43,718 nucleotides of DNA from Kiritimatiellia bacterium (GCA_017527155.1 JAFXQI010000007.1:1-43718), one strand, 5' to 3'; positions 30,463 to 40,601 are shown, counted from the first letter of the stretch. Notes: generated by a model not told the origin, from the letters alone. Translations and numbers: made by a program.

Positions 30463-33400
30463 TCAGTTGCCGCTGCGGGAGTAGGCGCGGATGCCGATCT
30501 GGATGTCGTCGATGCCGTCGATGAAGGTTTCGAGGGCTTTTGCGCGGTCGGCGTTGAGGGCGGAGGCGGGGATGACGAGGAGCCAGCGGTCGTTCCAGAC
30601 GCTGCGGCCGACGAGGCGGGTGGACTTGAAGTCGGGTCCGGCGCGGAGGGTGGAGTGGCGGCGGACGGTGGCGACGGAGTCGCTGGTGCCGTCGAGGCCG
30701 GAGAAGGAGGAGATCCAGAAGGCGTCGTCGAGCTGGGTGGAGCCGATGGCGTAGGGGAGGGGGAGGACCTGGTCGACGACGTTCCACTTGAGGAGGGGGC
30801 GTGCATCGCCGGCGGGGGCGCGCATGTAGTCGCTGCCGACGGGGACGAGGTAGACGTTGGGTTCGACGGCGAGGCCGCCGGCGGTCTGTGCGGTGAGGCG
30901 TTCGTAGCCGGGGAAGTCGACGCCGACGGCGGCGATCTTGGTGGCGTAGTCGGCGGGGGAGAACTGGGATTCGCCGCCCTGGAGGGTGCGGCCGAAGAAA
31001 TTCTCGGCGTTGTTGACGGCGGTGCCGAAGGGGATGACGAGGCCGGGTTCGGGGGCGGCGCCGGCTTCGGCGGGGGGGAGCTGGCAGTGGCGGACGATCT
31101 CGGCGTCGGCGCGGATGTCGTCGACCCAGTGTTTGCGGAGTTCGCGGCGCCAGGCGGCGTCGCCGGCGGCGTCGGGGCGGATGCGGAAGAGTTCGTAGCG
31201 GAGGGAGAACCATTTTTCGGGCTTGTCGGGGTTGTTGATGCCGAAGCGGCCCTTGAGGACGGCCCAGTTTTCCTTCATGCGGTGGACGATGTCATAGAGG
31301 CCGGCGTCGTCGTCGTTGGAGCCGGTGGCGACGCCTTCCTGTCCGAGGGAGCGGGTGGAGACGATGTCGGCGAGGAATTTGCGTCCGGACTGGGGGTCGG
31401 AGGAGAGGAGGCCGGTTTCGTAGTCGTAGACCTTGGCGAGTTCCCAGACGTAGCGCTGGGCGGTGTCGAAGGCGGTGGAGTACTTGGCGAGGGCGGCGTT
31501 GCGTCCGACGCGGTTGTACATGTCGAGGTAGCGGCGCATGGTGGCCTGGTTGGCGATCTTGGCGCGCCAGGCGGCGCGTTCCTGCTGGAGGAGGTCGCCC
31601 TTGTAGACTTCGGCGCGGTAGGCGGCCTCGGCGTTGGCGAGGGCGCCGTATTTTTCGGTGGCGGCGACGACGGCGCCGTCGTAGGCGAGGGCGGCCATGA
31701 GGAGGTTGTCGCGCAGTTCGATGATGCCGTCGTAGAGGGTGTTGGCGAGTTCGTAGAGGCCGGCGACGACGTCGACGAAGGTCTTGACGAGTTCGGTCCT
31801 GGTCTTGGCGGACTTGAGTTCGCCGATGAGGAGCATCTGGCCGTTGAGGCCGGCGACGAGGCCGGGGGCGGCGGCGGCGACGGCGACGGCCTGTGGGCTG
31901 GCGACGACGGTGGTGCCGGCGCCGGTGACGATGGGGACGGAGGCGGCGGTGAGGGAGTTGACCTTGTAGAGGTGTTCGTAGGTGTCCTTGGCGGTCTGGA
32001 GGGCGTCGTCCTTGAGGGCGATGGCGGTGCTGAGGGCGACCTCGGAGCCGAGCATCTGGAGGATCTTCTGGGGCAGGTGCATGCCGAGCTTGATCTTGAG
32101 CTGGGACCAGACTTCGTTCATGGTGAGCCACTTGACGTCGATGTCGAACATGGCGGCGTCGGCTTCCTTGTAGGCGATGAGGTATTTGCGGTAGGCGGCC
32201 TGGATGGAGCCCTCGGTGGCACGGACGCCGGTGAGGACGGGGGGCTTGGCGCGGATGCCGCCCTCGCTGACGTTGTATTCGAGGGAGTACTGGATGGGGG
32301 CGGTCTGCTTGCCCTCGCCGGCGAGGATCTTGCGGAGTTCGGCGGGGAGGTAGGGGAGGAGGAAGGCGAGGGTGTCGGCGTCGACTTCGGAGGCGTAGTC
32401 GTTGAGGTTTTCGCCGAGCTCGAAGCCCTGGAGGTAGAGGTTGCCGGCGGCGTCCTTGCTGATTTCGAGGTCGCAGAAGCCGGCGGCGTTGCCCCACTGG
32501 AGGGTCCAGGAGTTGGTGAAATGGGTGGTGAGTTCGTCGAGGGCGAAGGGTTCGAGGTCCATGTAGCTGTAGTTGTAGAGGTCGGGTCCTTCGTAGCCCT
32601 GGGGGTAGGTGCCGCCGGGGCCGATGTCGCTCTCGTAGGGGGTGCCGTAGATGGCGATGAGCTGGGCGTTGTAGGCGAGTTCGCGCTCGGTGATTTCGTC
32701 GACGAGGGAGGTTTCTTCCTTGGAGAGCTGGGCGATGCGGTTGCCGTGGACGTTGGCGAAGTCGAGGGCGGTCTTGCAGTTGGCGAGGGCGCGCTCGGCG
32801 CGCTCGAGGATCTGCTCGAAGTGGGAGTCCTTGGCGGCGAGGCGGTCGGGGTCGAGGTCGAAGGGGATGGCGCGGTCGTCGAGTCCGAGGGGGTTGAGGC
32901 CGGCTTCGGTGGCGGCGAGGCGGTTTTCGAGGGCGCGGACGGTGGAGCAGACGAGGGGGAGCTGGGCGGCGGTGGTGCGGTCGATCTTGGCGATGCCGCG
33001 GTCGGTGAAGTCGGCGTAGGGGGCGTCGTTGGTGGGCAGGAGGGCGTTGGCGGCCATCCAGCCGTAGGCGGCGGCGAGGCCGGTGCGGGTGGCCCATTCG
33101 CCGTAGCCGAAGGCCTGCTCGGGGTCGGCGTCGCGGTAGCCGCCGGCGGCGCCGCCGTTGTCGCGCCAGTGCTTGCGGACGGTCAGGTCCATGGCGTCGA
33201 GGCCGGTGCGGGCGAGGTTGGCGACGGCGTCGGCGAATTTCTCCTCGTCCTGGTAGTCGACGTTGACGAGCTTCTGGTCCATGAGCATTTCGCCCATGGC
33301 GGCGGACCAGTCGAAGAGGGGGTTGCGGAGGAGGCGGAAGTAGCCGGAGAGGGCGGAGAGGTAGTGGCCCCAGGCGTCGCCGTGGCCCTGGGGGTACTGG

Positions 33401-36400
33401 GCGGCGGCGCAGTTGACGTCGAGGACGCCGTCGCGGGCGCGGATGCCGTAGTTGGCGACGTAGGCGGGCTCGCCGCCGGCGGGGTCCTTGGTGAAGTTCC
33501 AGGCGAGGCGGTTGAAGCAGGGGGCCTCGGTCATGCGCGGGTAGGCGGTGGAGGCGGAGCGGCCGCGCAGGAGGGCGAGTTCCTCGTCGAGGAGCGTCGG
33601 GACCTGGTTGGCGAAGCAGAAGGCGGAGGAGGGCAGGTTGAGGGATTCGCTTTCCTTGTCGTTGAGGGACTGCTGGGCGACGAGGGGGTTCTTGGCGTCG
33701 GAATAGGCTTCGGCGCCGAGGAGGGTGTAGAACTCGCCGAGGCGGGTCTGGGCGAGGAGCAGCTGCTTGGAGAGGTCGGGGTCGGGGGCGCCGGCGGCCT
33801 GGAGGACCATTTCGGCGCGGTTGAAGAGGGTCTGGTAGAGTTCGAGGAGGCCGACCTGGGCGAGGTTGTCGTTGTTGAGGGCGACGTCGCCCTGGTAGGG
33901 GCGGCCGATTTCTTCGAGCATGGAGAGCCAGGAGTCGGCCCGCTGCTGGTAGAAGTCCTCGACGCGCTGGGCGAAGGGGGTGACTTCGTTGAGGACGCGC
34001 TGGAGCCAGCCCTCGGCGAGCTGCTCGGGGGCCCAGTCGCTCCAGCCGGTGCCGACGGTGCAGGCGGCGGCGGTGCCGGGCTTGGCGCGGTAGCGGAGGG
34101 TGTAGTAGGTGTTGACGTATTCGTCGGGGCGGGCGCCCTTGGCGCCGAGGAGGATGGAGTAGAGGCCGGGTTCGCCGCGGTAGTATTCCCACGGCGGGCG
34201 GTCGCGGTCGGCGGGGAGGGTGCCGTCGGCCAGGGGCTTGGCGCGGCGCCACTCGAATTCGTAGTCGGAGGAGGCGCTGCCCAGCGGCGTGCGGTACTGG
34301 AGGGTGAGCTGCTCGGAGAGCTTGTTGAGCGGGTCGGAGAGGACCGCGATGCCGTCGGCGTGCAGTTCGGGGAGGACGCGCAGGACCTTCATGGAGACGG
34401 GCAGGCCCGGCTTGACCTGCGTGGTGTCGGGGTTGTCGTTTTCGACGAGCGTGACCCAGCCGGCGCCGGCGCCGTTGGCGACGAGGGCGTAGTGGTCGCG
34501 CGGGAGGTAGGTCATGGTCGGCAGGCGGTCGGTGATGGTGGCGGTGAAGCGCATCTCCGCGGTCAGGTAGCTGCCGTAGAACCAGTTGCCGTCGAGTTCG
34601 GAGTTCCAGTCGAGGCCGGTGAAGGCCTTGAGGCCGTCGGTCTCCCAGCTCTTTTCGAGCTTGCCGAGGTTCTCGGGGGGGCCGAAGAGCAGCCAGCTCC
34701 GCCAGTTGGTGCTGGCGACGGCCCAGGTGCAGGTGGAGCAGAAGGCGGCGGCCTCCTCGTCGGCGGGCATGGGGCCGGTGACGAGCTGGTAGTCCATCAG
34801 GAGGTCGCTCGTGACGGTGTTGACCTTGAAGTTCTCGGTGTCGAGCTTGGAGAGCCAGGTGTCGAAGGCCTTCTGGGAGGGGAAGGTGTAGGTCTTCTTG
34901 ACGGTGTAGGTCTTGGTGCCGAGCGGGACGCCGCCCTGGAGCGTGGGGAGGGCTTCGTGGGTGGCGAGGGAGTCGATGGCGCGGTCCCAGGCGTCCTTCT
35001 TGTCCTGTTCTTCGCCGCTGCAGGTGCAGATGGCCTTGATGGCCTCGCGCTCGGCGTCGGTCAGCACGTTGAGCTGGAGGTAGGAGCCGCCGGACTCCTT
35101 GACGACGCGGCGGCCGAGGAGGCAGACGCGGAAGGCGGGGTCGGCGTTGGGGTCGATGTAGAAGCGGTCGCTGACGGAGGGCGGCAGGCCGGTGAAGTAG
35201 TATTTGCCCTTGCGCAACGTGGCCGTGCCCGAGGGGCCGAGCTCGAAGCCGTACTCGTCGGCGAAGTCCGAGTCGATCGGCAGCTCCTCCTCGGAGCACT
35301 GGACGACGGTCGGGTCGATGAGCGTGACCACCGTCGCCGGGCTCTCGGCGGGGGCCGGGTAGGCGACGCCCAGCGAGGCGGCGGACCAGACCTCCGGCAG
35401 GCCGTTCTCGGCCACCGTCAGCACCTGGCCGACGCGCATGGCCGGCACGGAGTCCTCCGCCGGCCAGGTCGCGTTCCAGATCCACGGCAGCGACTTGGTG
35501 GCGTCCTGGAGGTCGGTGACGGAGGGCAGCGGGACGTTGGTGCAGTTCATCCAGCCGACGACGGTCCCGTCGGGAAGCTGGTTGTCTTCGAGCGAGGGGC
35601 AGTAGAAGCCCGGCTGCATCGGGTAGGCGTACATGGCCAGGGCCATGCCGTCGCGCCGCGCCCACATCTGGTTGTTGCGGTCCTTGTACACCACGGAGGC
35701 GTCGTCCGCTTCGAGCGGCGTGACGGCGAAGTCCAGCTCCGTCCCCCACCCCGGCACCTTGCCGACGGGGCCCGGCGGGAGCATCGGGTTGCCAACGACG
35801 ACGTCGCGCACGAACGCGGAATGGCCGGTGTTGAACTCGCAGACGCGGTAGGCCTGCATGGCGCCCTTGCCGTTGCGCGGGTACATCACCAGCATCACCG
35901 GCTCGGAGAGCCCGGCCTGGTTGAGGTCGTTGCGCAGCGCCCAGGCGGTGTATTCCCCGCCGTTCGCCTCGATGAAGGCGTGCTCTTCGTTGGGGTTGAA
36001 GCCGATTTCGGCCGGGTCGTTCTGGTAGTAGATCTCCGGCGCGACGCCGTCCTCCTCCGCCAGCGCGAGCGAGAAGGCCTTGGGGGCGCCCATGCCGAGC
36101 GCGCCGCAGTCGCGGGCGCGCAGCACGTTGCCCTTGGCGTCGAGGGCGGTGCGGACGCGCCCGTCGCCGCCGAGCGTCGCGAGGTCGCCGTCGGTGAAGG
36201 AGAAGCAGAAGACCGTGTCTTCGTCCGACGCCGGCACCTCGGAGGCGCCGTTCCAGAGCGAGAGGTTGTCGAGGGCCACGTAGGTGGCGGCGGCGCCGTC
36301 CGCCTCGCCCTCCGCCGCGCCGCAGGCGGCGGTGACGGCCTGCCCGCGCGCCGAGCCGGGCAGCGCCACGGACACGGTGTTCCAGCGGCCCGCCACGACG

Positions 36401-38682
36401 GGCACCGCGGTCGCCGCGGCCTCCCCGGCGGCGCCGTCCCGGACCGCGAAGGCCACCTGCCATCCGTCCCCTTCCGCGCGTTCGAGGCGCGCGTCGACGG
36501 ACCCGGCGGCGGCCGCGCCCCGGTCGCCGAAGCCCAGCCGGAAGAGGCGCCCGGGCGTCACCGGCTCGTCCTTCGGCACGTAGATCGAGAAGCCCGCGCG
36601 GGCCCCGGGGGCGTCGGAACCGATGCGCGCCCCGGCGAGGCCCATCGTCGCGGTCGCGTTCGTCTCCGCCAGCAGCAGCGAGCGGCCGCTGCAGGCGAAC
36701 ATCGAGGGGTCGGCCGAGCCGAGGCCGGAGGCGAGGGCGATCTCGGGCAGCAGGCCGTCGGCCATCGTCGTCTCCCAGCCCGCGCGGTAGTCCTGGACGA
36801 GGGCGGGATAGGTGACGGGGGCGGGCATGCCGTCGCGCTGGAAGTTCGCGCGCCACCACACCTGGATCTTGCCGGCGGAGGCGTTGACGGCGTAGATGGA
36901 GGAGCCGAGCGCGGCGTAGGGGTCGGAGGACGCGGCGGCGCCGGAGGCCGAGCCGATGACCTCCTCCGTGGACGGGATGCCGGAGTCGCCGGCGGGGCGG
37001 TGGTAGAGGCGGGGGTTCCAGTTGCGGCCGGGGGATTCCGGTTCGTAGATGAAGCCCGCCAGCGTGTCGTCCACCCGCTCGGACATCGCCCGCGCGGCGG
37101 GGCCGGCCTCGACGCCGAGGCGCGGGGTCAGCTCGATGCCGACGGGCCAGTCGATCGCCCACGGCGTCGCGACCTCCGGGTTCCGGTAGTCCGCCAGCTC
37201 CACCGGCAGGAACCACGGGCAGCCGTTGCCGTCCGCGTTGCGCAGCCGCAGGAGGATCTGGCCGCGGTTGCCGCCGCGGAGCGTCACCTCGCCCGTCTGG
37301 TCGTCGGCCGCCGCCGAGACGCTCTCGGGCATGTGGAAGAGGGTCTGGACCGAGTAGTTGGTGGGGACCAGGAAGGGGCACCCCGGCTGCGCCTCCGGCG
37401 GCGCCGTCACGACGCGCACGGGGTCCTCGGGCCAGCTGACGAGGTACCAGTCGTGCTCGAAGGTCCAGCGGGTCTTCATGGGGTCGGCGGTCTGCCAGTA
37501 GATGTCGGCCTTCCAGGGCATGGCGATGCCGGCGGGGCTGGTGGTCACGTCGGTGGGGGCGATGGCGAAGACCTTGCCGTGGTCCGGGTCGGTGGCCTCC
37601 TTGCCCTCCGCGGCGGTGTACTGTTCGAGGTAGGGCGAATACGGGTCCGCCGTCTCCTCCGCGATCCCGGAGACGACGACCGCGAAGAGGTTCGAGGCGT
37701 CGTAGCCGCCGCCGGCGGGCGAGAGCGCGTCCCCCACGGCGGCGTACATCGTGTTGACCGTCGGCGGGCAGACCTCGACGACCACGTGGGCGACCATGTG
37801 GTCCTTCGTTTCCGTGTCGTAGTAGGCGAGCACGAACTGGCCCTGCGGGCACTGCATCGTCCCGGTCGCCTCGTCCACCGTGTAGCGGAACGTCAGCATC
37901 TTCGTCTGCGCCCGGTCGTAGTCCAGCCCGTACACCACGTTCGACTTCCCCGACCCGTCCACCGCCCAGCGGCTCGAAAGCAGCCGGCCGTCCCCGAAGA
38001 ACTTCACGAACTTGCCCGACAGGTCGATGAACGCCGCCGAGTTCCCCTCGTCCGCGCGCGTCGCGAACACCCGGTACGGGCGCGACGACGACGTCGCCCC
38101 CACCATGTACGTCCGCTCCTCCTCCGTCCCGTCCGCCTTCACCCACCGCACCGCCACGGCGCCGCTCGCCGTGAACAGCAGCCGCTCCCGCGCGTCCGAC
38201 GCGCCGGGGTCGAACAGCAGGCGGCCCTCCGCGGCCGCGGCCGCGTTCGCCTCCACCGTCGCCTGCCAGTCGATCGAGCGCGCGTCGGGGATGTCGCGGC
38301 AGAAGTCCCCGATCTTCGCCCCCGGCGCCTGCTCCGAGAGCGTGCGCCCCGCCGTCCACGCCTTGAGCGACCACGTCGCCAGCGTGTTCTTGGTGGAGGC
38401 CGCGGTGACCTCCTCGTCCGGCGAGACCGGCGCCGCGGCGGCCGAAATCGGGTACGCCGCCGCCGGCGGGGAGAACGCCTCCCCGTACGCCGGCATCCAC
38501 GTCGGCAGTCCCACCTCGCCGAGCGCCAGCGTCGAATCCGCCGGCGGCTCCGCCCGCGCCGGCGCCGCCGCCGGCGCCAGCGCCAGCGCCGCCGCCAGCA
38601 GCGCCGGCGCGAGGCCCTTGCGGCATTCCCGCGCGATTCCGATCCCCCGGTCCACCGACATCCAGTTCGCACGCTTGTCCAT
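30463..38682 (-). CDS. Giant secreted protein, 2739 aa, Tc-toxin-A-like C-terminal architecture (tentative)
   Basis: ATG 38682 gives 2739 residues with a long signal peptide (GLAPALLAAALALAPAAAPA around 24-43). Residues about 50-700 are beta-rich domains. Residues about 700-860 include a LamG/jelly-roll-like insert (FRLGFGDRG, WNTVSVALPGSA, YVALDNLSLW). Residues about 1600-2450 are mostly helical, with a hydrophobic stretch (AVAVAAAAPGLVAGLNGQML) followed by long helices. The end is beta-rich: SPADYATKIAAVGVDFPGYE and FIDGIDDIQIGIRAYSR. The last parts and their order recall the C-terminal part of TcA insecticidal toxin subunits (helical region, then KSVSVT/FP-x-Y and a final DTISDVILHIRY-like strand). 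The similarity is weak and needs structure prediction. It begins 1 bp after the preceding stop. Confidence 0.7.
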   Translation of the reverse strand: MDKRANWMSVDRGIGIARECRKGLAPALLAAALALAPAAAPARAEPPADSTLALGEVGLPTWMPAYGEAFSPPAAAYPISAAAAPVSPDEEVTAASTKNTLATWSLKAWTAGRTLSEQAPGAKIGDFCRDIPDARSIDWQATVEANAAAAAEGRLLFDPGASDARERLLFTASGAVAVRWVKADGTEEERTYMVGATSSSRPYRVFATRADEGNSAAFIDLSGKFVKFFGDGRLLSSRWAVDGSGKSNVVYGLDYDRAQTKMLTFRYTVDEATGTMQCPQGQFVLAYYDTETKDHMVAHVVVEVCPPTVNTMYAAVGDALSPAGGGYDASNLFAVVVSGIAEETADPYSPYLEQYTAAEGKEATDPDHGKVFAIAPTDVTTSPAGIAMPWKADIYWQTADPMKTRWTFEHDWYLVSWPEDPVRVVTAPPEAQPGCPFLVPTNYSVQTLFHMPESVSAAADDQTGEVTLRGGNRGQILLRLRNADGNGCPWFLPVELADYRNPEVATPWAIDWPVGIELTPRLGVEAGPAARAMSERVDDTLAGFIYEPESPGRNWNPRLYHRPAGDSGIPSTEEVIGSASGAAASSDPYAALGSSIYAVNASAGKIQVWWRANFQRDGMPAPVTYPALVQDYRAGWETTMADGLLPEIALASGLGSADPSMFACSGRSLLLAETNATATMGLAGARIGSDAPGARAGFSIYVPKDEPVTPGRLFRLGFGDRGAAAAGSVDARLERAEGDGWQVAFAVRDGAAGEAAATAVPVVAGRWNTVSVALPGSARGQAVTAACGAAEGEADGAAATYVALDNLSLWNGASEVPASDEDTVFCFSFTDGDLATLGGDGRVRTALDAKGNVLRARDCGALGMGAPKAFSLALAEEDGVAPEIYYQNDPAEIGFNPNEEHAFIEANGGEYTAWALRNDLNQAGLSEPVMLVMYPRNGKGAMQAYRVCEFNTGHSAFVRDVVVGNPMLPPGPVGKVPGWGTELDFAVTPLEADDASVVYKDRNNQMWARRDGMALAMYAYPMQPGFYCPSLEDNQLPDGTVVGWMNCTNVPLPSVTDLQDATKSLPWIWNATWPAEDSVPAMRVGQVLTVAENGLPEVWSAASLGVAYPAPAESPATVVTLIDPTVVQCSEEELPIDSDFADEYGFELGPSGTATLRKGKYYFTGLPPSVSDRFYIDPNADPAFRVCLLGRRVVKESGGSYLQLNVLTDAEREAIKAICTCSGEEQDKKDAWDRAIDSLATHEALPTLQGGVPLGTKTYTVKKTYTFPSQKAFDTWLSKLDTENFKVNTVTSDLLMDYQLVTGPMPADEEAAAFCSTCTWAVASTNWRSWLLFGPPENLGKLEKSWETDGLKAFTGLDWNSELDGNWFYGSYLTAEMRFTATITDRLPTMTYLPRDHYALVANGAGAGWVTLVENDNPDTTQVKPGLPVSMKVLRVLPELHADGIAVLSDPLNKLSEQLTLQYRTPLGSASSDYEFEWRRAKPLADGTLPADRDRPPWEYYRGEPGLYSILLGAKGARPDEYVNTYYTLRYRAKPGTAAACTVGTGWSDWAPEQLAEGWLQRVLNEVTPFAQRVEDFYQQRADSWLSMLEEIGRPYQGDVALNNDNLAQVGLLELYQTLFNRAEMVLQAAGAPDPDLSKQLLLAQTRLGEFYTLLGAEAYSDAKNPLVAQQSLNDKESESLNLPSSAFCFANQVPTLLDEELALLRGRSASTAYPRMTEAPCFNRLAWNFTKDPAGGEPAYVANYGIRARDGVLDVNCAAAQYPQGHGDAWGHYLSALSGYFRLLRNPLFDWSAAMGEMLMDQKLVNVDYQDEEKFADAVANLARTGLDAMDLTVRKHWRDNGGAAGGYRDADPEQAFGYGEWATRTGLAAAYGWMAANALLPTNDAPYADFTDRGIAKIDRTTAAQLPLVCSTVRALENRLAATEAGLNPLGLDDRAIPFDLDPDRLAAKDSHFEQILERAERALANCKTALDFANVHGNRIAQLSKEETSLVDEITERELAYNAQLIAIYGTPYESDIGPGGTYPQGYEGPDLYNYSYMDLEPFALDELTTHFTNSWTLQWGNAAGFCDLEISKDAAGNLYLQGFELGENLNDYASEVDADTLAFLLPYLPAELRKILAGEGKQTAPIQYSLEYNVSEGGIRAKPPVLTGVRATEGSIQAAYRKYLIAYKEADAAMFDIDVKWLTMNEVWSQLKIKLGMHLPQKILQMLGSEVALSTAIALKDDALQTAKDTYEHLYKVNSLTAASVPIVTGAGTTVVASPQAVAVAAAAPGLVAGLNGQMLLIGELKSAKTRTELVKTFVDVVAGLYELANTLYDGIIELRDNLLMAALAYDGAVVAATEKYGALANAEAAYRAEVYKGDLLQQERAAWRAKIANQATMRRYLDMYNRVGRNAALAKYSTAFDTAQRYVWELAKVYDYETGLLSSDPQSGRKFLADIVSTRSLGQEGVATGSNDDDAGLYDIVHRMKENWAVLKGRFGINNPDKPEKWFSLRYELFRIRPDAAGDAAWRRELRKHWVDDIRADAEIVRHCQLPPAEAGAAPEPGLVIPFGTAVNNAENFFGRTLQGGESQFSPADYATKIAAVGVDFPGYERLTAQTAGGLAVEPNVYLVPVGSDYMRAPAGDARPLLKWNVVDQVLPLPYAIGSTQLDDAFWISSFSGLDGTSDSVATVRRHSTLRAGPDFKSTRLVGRSVWNDRWLLVIPASALNADRAKALETFIDGIDDIQIGIRAYSRSGN

Positions 38683-38683
38683 C

Positions 38684-40048
38684 TCACTTGCCCTCCTTCG
38701 CCTGCCCGATGAACGGGAAGAACGTCACCTTGAGTCCGTCCGGGTCCGAAGCCGGCGCCCGCACGCTTTCGCCCTTGCGGCAATACTGGATGGCCCCCGG
38801 GCAGCGCAGCGCCCGACTCCCCGAGGCGCTGCTCGAGACCAGCGCCACCCCGTCCGCCGGCGCCACCGCCAGCGCCTGCCCGCGCAGCGCCGGCTTCACC
38901 TCGCCGAGGTCCGCCGGAGCCTCCCGCGAAAACACCTGCACCCCGTCCCCCCGCAGCAGCGTCAGCGTCTCCCGCTCCCCGACCACCACCGGCGAGACCT
39001 TCACCGCCGCCGCCCCGGGCGCCGTCACCGTCCCCTCCACTTCCAGGCGCGAGACCACCACGTCGTCCGCCTTCAGCGCGTTCTCCGTCACCAGGTTCCC
39101 CACGCGCGGATTCTTCCCCGCCGCCTCCGCCATCAGCGCGCGGTTCACCGACGCCACCGGGCGCAGCGCCCGGCGCGGCTTGAGCTCGATCGCCTGCGCC
39201 GCGCCCGGGCCGATCGCCACCCCCACGTGCGTCACCTTGCCCGTCGCGATCAGCGCCGCGAGCGCCTCGTCGCCGAACACCGCCGTGAAGCTCCCGTCGC
39301 GGTTCACCTGCACCGTCTGGTCGTCGAGACTCCACACCGGCGTGTCCGCCGCCGCGTCGTCGTACACCTTGAAATGCATCGTCTTGGTGTACCCCTTCGA
39401 GTCCGCCGCCGGCGCGTCCGACCCCAGCAAATTCAGCTGCCCCCGGTACACGATCGTCGAGCAGTCCAGCGCCGTCTCGGGCCGCGCGGGCGCCGGCGGG
39501 TCCTCCCGCTCGTACGACAGGCTGCACAGCCGGAAAAGCGGCCCGTGGATGTCGGCCCAGTTCCGGTAATCCCTGCCCGCCATCGTCCACCGGACCTGGC
39601 GCGCCCGCGGATCGAGGGCGATCCGGTCCGCGAAGACCGTCTCCGGCAGCTCGTCCTTCCCCACCGTGTCCAGCAGCGTGGACGTGCCGAGCTCCTCCCC
39701 GTCCGCGCCGAGCTGCTCGATCTCGATCCGGCAGACCGAGCGGCCCCATTTCGCGCTGACCGTGGCGGACGCGGACAAGACCACGCCGGACGCGAGTTCC
39801 GCCTCCGCGAGGCCGGCCTCCGCGAGCGACACCGTCTGGGACATCTCGCACCGGGTGTTGCCCGCCCCGAACCAGGAAACCCCGTTGGCGTCCACGTGGA
39901 GCCTGAACCCCGAATTCGTCCAACCGTCCAGCGACGTCCCCTCCCCCTCCGCCAGCAGTTCGACCGCCTCCGCCCGCGCCGAAGGCGCCGCCGCCAGCAC
40001 CGCGCACACCGCGAGCCAAGCCAGTGGATTGGTGAATGTCTTTTTCAT
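38684..40048 (-). CDS. Secreted fibre-like protein upstream of the giant gene
   Basis: ATG 40048 (AGGGTGCAGG upstream) gives 454 residues with a signal peptide (MKKTFTNPLAWLAVCAVLAA, ending SARA). Residues about 30-180 form a beta-sandwich-like domain. Then comes a segment built like tail-fibre or collar proteins: STIVYRGQLNLLGSDAPAAD, TMHFKVYDDA, VWSLDDQTVQVNRDGSFTAV, then ATGKVTHVGVAIGPGAAQAI and RPVASVNRALMAEA. It ends with RVGNLVTENALKADDVVVSR and a beta-rich tail finishing VTFFPFIGQAKEGK. The downstream adhesin gene's product has a similar APYALKAA junction, so both may share a fibre module. The stop is 1 bp from the giant gene's start: strongly coupled. Confidence 0.7.
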   Translation of the reverse strand: MKKTFTNPLAWLAVCAVLAAAPSARAEAVELLAEGEGTSLDGWTNSGFRLHVDANGVSWFGAGNTRCEMSQTVSLAEAGLAEAELASGVVLSASATVSAKWGRSVCRIEIEQLGADGEELGTSTLLDTVGKDELPETVFADRIALDPRARQVRWTMAGRDYRNWADIHGPLFRLCSLSYEREDPPAPARPETALDCSTIVYRGQLNLLGSDAPAADSKGYTKTMHFKVYDDAAADTPVWSLDDQTVQVNRDGSFTAVFGDEALAALIATGKVTHVGVAIGPGAAQAIELKPRRALRPVASVNRALMAEAAGKNPRVGNLVTENALKADDVVVSRLEVEGTVTAPGAAAVKVSPVVVGERETLTLLRGDGVQVFSREAPADLGEVKPALRGQALAVAPADGVALVSSSASGSRALRCPGAIQYCRKGESVRAPASDPDGLKVTFFPFIGQAKEGK

Positions 40049-40109
40049 GTCCTGCACCCTTTCTTGGTCAAATCCGTGTCGTTGTCATCGGAAAAACCTT
40101 TCGCCGTTT

Positions 40110-40124
40110 TTCCAATCATTGGAA
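40110..40124. repeat. Single TTCCAATCATTGGAA palindrome
   Basis: Identical to the unit at 3580-3594. It lies 62 bp upstream of the fibre-like gene's start (minus strand), within its probable leader or promoter. Confidence 0.85.
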
Positions 40125-40166
40125 CGTTCAGGCAAAGACCGTGCGATTCCATTCGTGCGAAGCCGG

Positions 40167-40332
40167 GTAGGGCGGCGAGTCCCCTCGCCGCCGGAAACAG
40201 GGACGTGCCTTCGCATGTCATTGGATGCGCGAACGCCATTCGGCCGGACACCCGGGAAAACCTGCCTCCGCGCATCTCCGGCGCCGTCCTTCGGCATGAC
40301 GGACTCCGGCGGGCAGGGACTGCCCGCCCTAC
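40167..40332 (+). repeat. Dispersed double-hairpin repeat B, copy 4
   Basis: GTAGGGCGGCGAGTCCCCTC at the left, GCAGGGACTGCCCGCCCTAC at the right, with about 120 bp of unshared sequence between. It fills much of the 595-bp gap (40049-40643) that splits the surface cluster; no gene is seen there. Confidence 0.75.
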
Positions 40333-40555
40333 CCTTCCCTGCACCAAGGAAAGCGCAAGGGTTCCGCCTGGCGACGCATCCGTATTTGAACGGCCTCATG
40401 CCACCCGCCTCCGGCATCCGGCGTTGCGCAGGAAAGCGCAGCGCACAACAAGACAATTCATTGCGCAAGGTTGCGCAACCGCATCCACGGCGCGGACGCA
40501 GGCCGCACCGCCCGGGAAACGCTCCGCGCCCGCTCCCGCCGCGCGCACGGAAGTT

Positions 40556-40601
40556 TTCCAACGATTGGAAAAAATTTTCGCCGTTTTTCCAACGATTGGA
40601 A
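40556..40601. repeat. Two TTCCAACGATTGGAA palindromes
   Basis: At 40556-40570 and 40587-40601, 31 bp apart, with TTTTCGCCGTTT between. Same family as the array at 3558-3698 but with a CG centre. They lie 43-88 bp downstream of the 78-residue gene, where a terminator would be. Confidence 0.85.

Noticed and set aside
31292-38626. A 2444-residue minus-strand frame overlapping the giant gene
   Set aside because: Its product is Arg/Gly/Pro/Ala low-complexity in the wrong frame of the same gene; a GC-bias artefact.
30448-38712. A 2754-residue open frame on the plus strand opposite the giant gene
   Set aside because: It is the mirror of a GC-rich coding gene: extremely Gly/Val/Asp/Glu-rich first, then Arg/His-rich, with no domain, signal or start context. 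The minus-strand frame has a signal peptide, coupling to its neighbour and normal protein composition.
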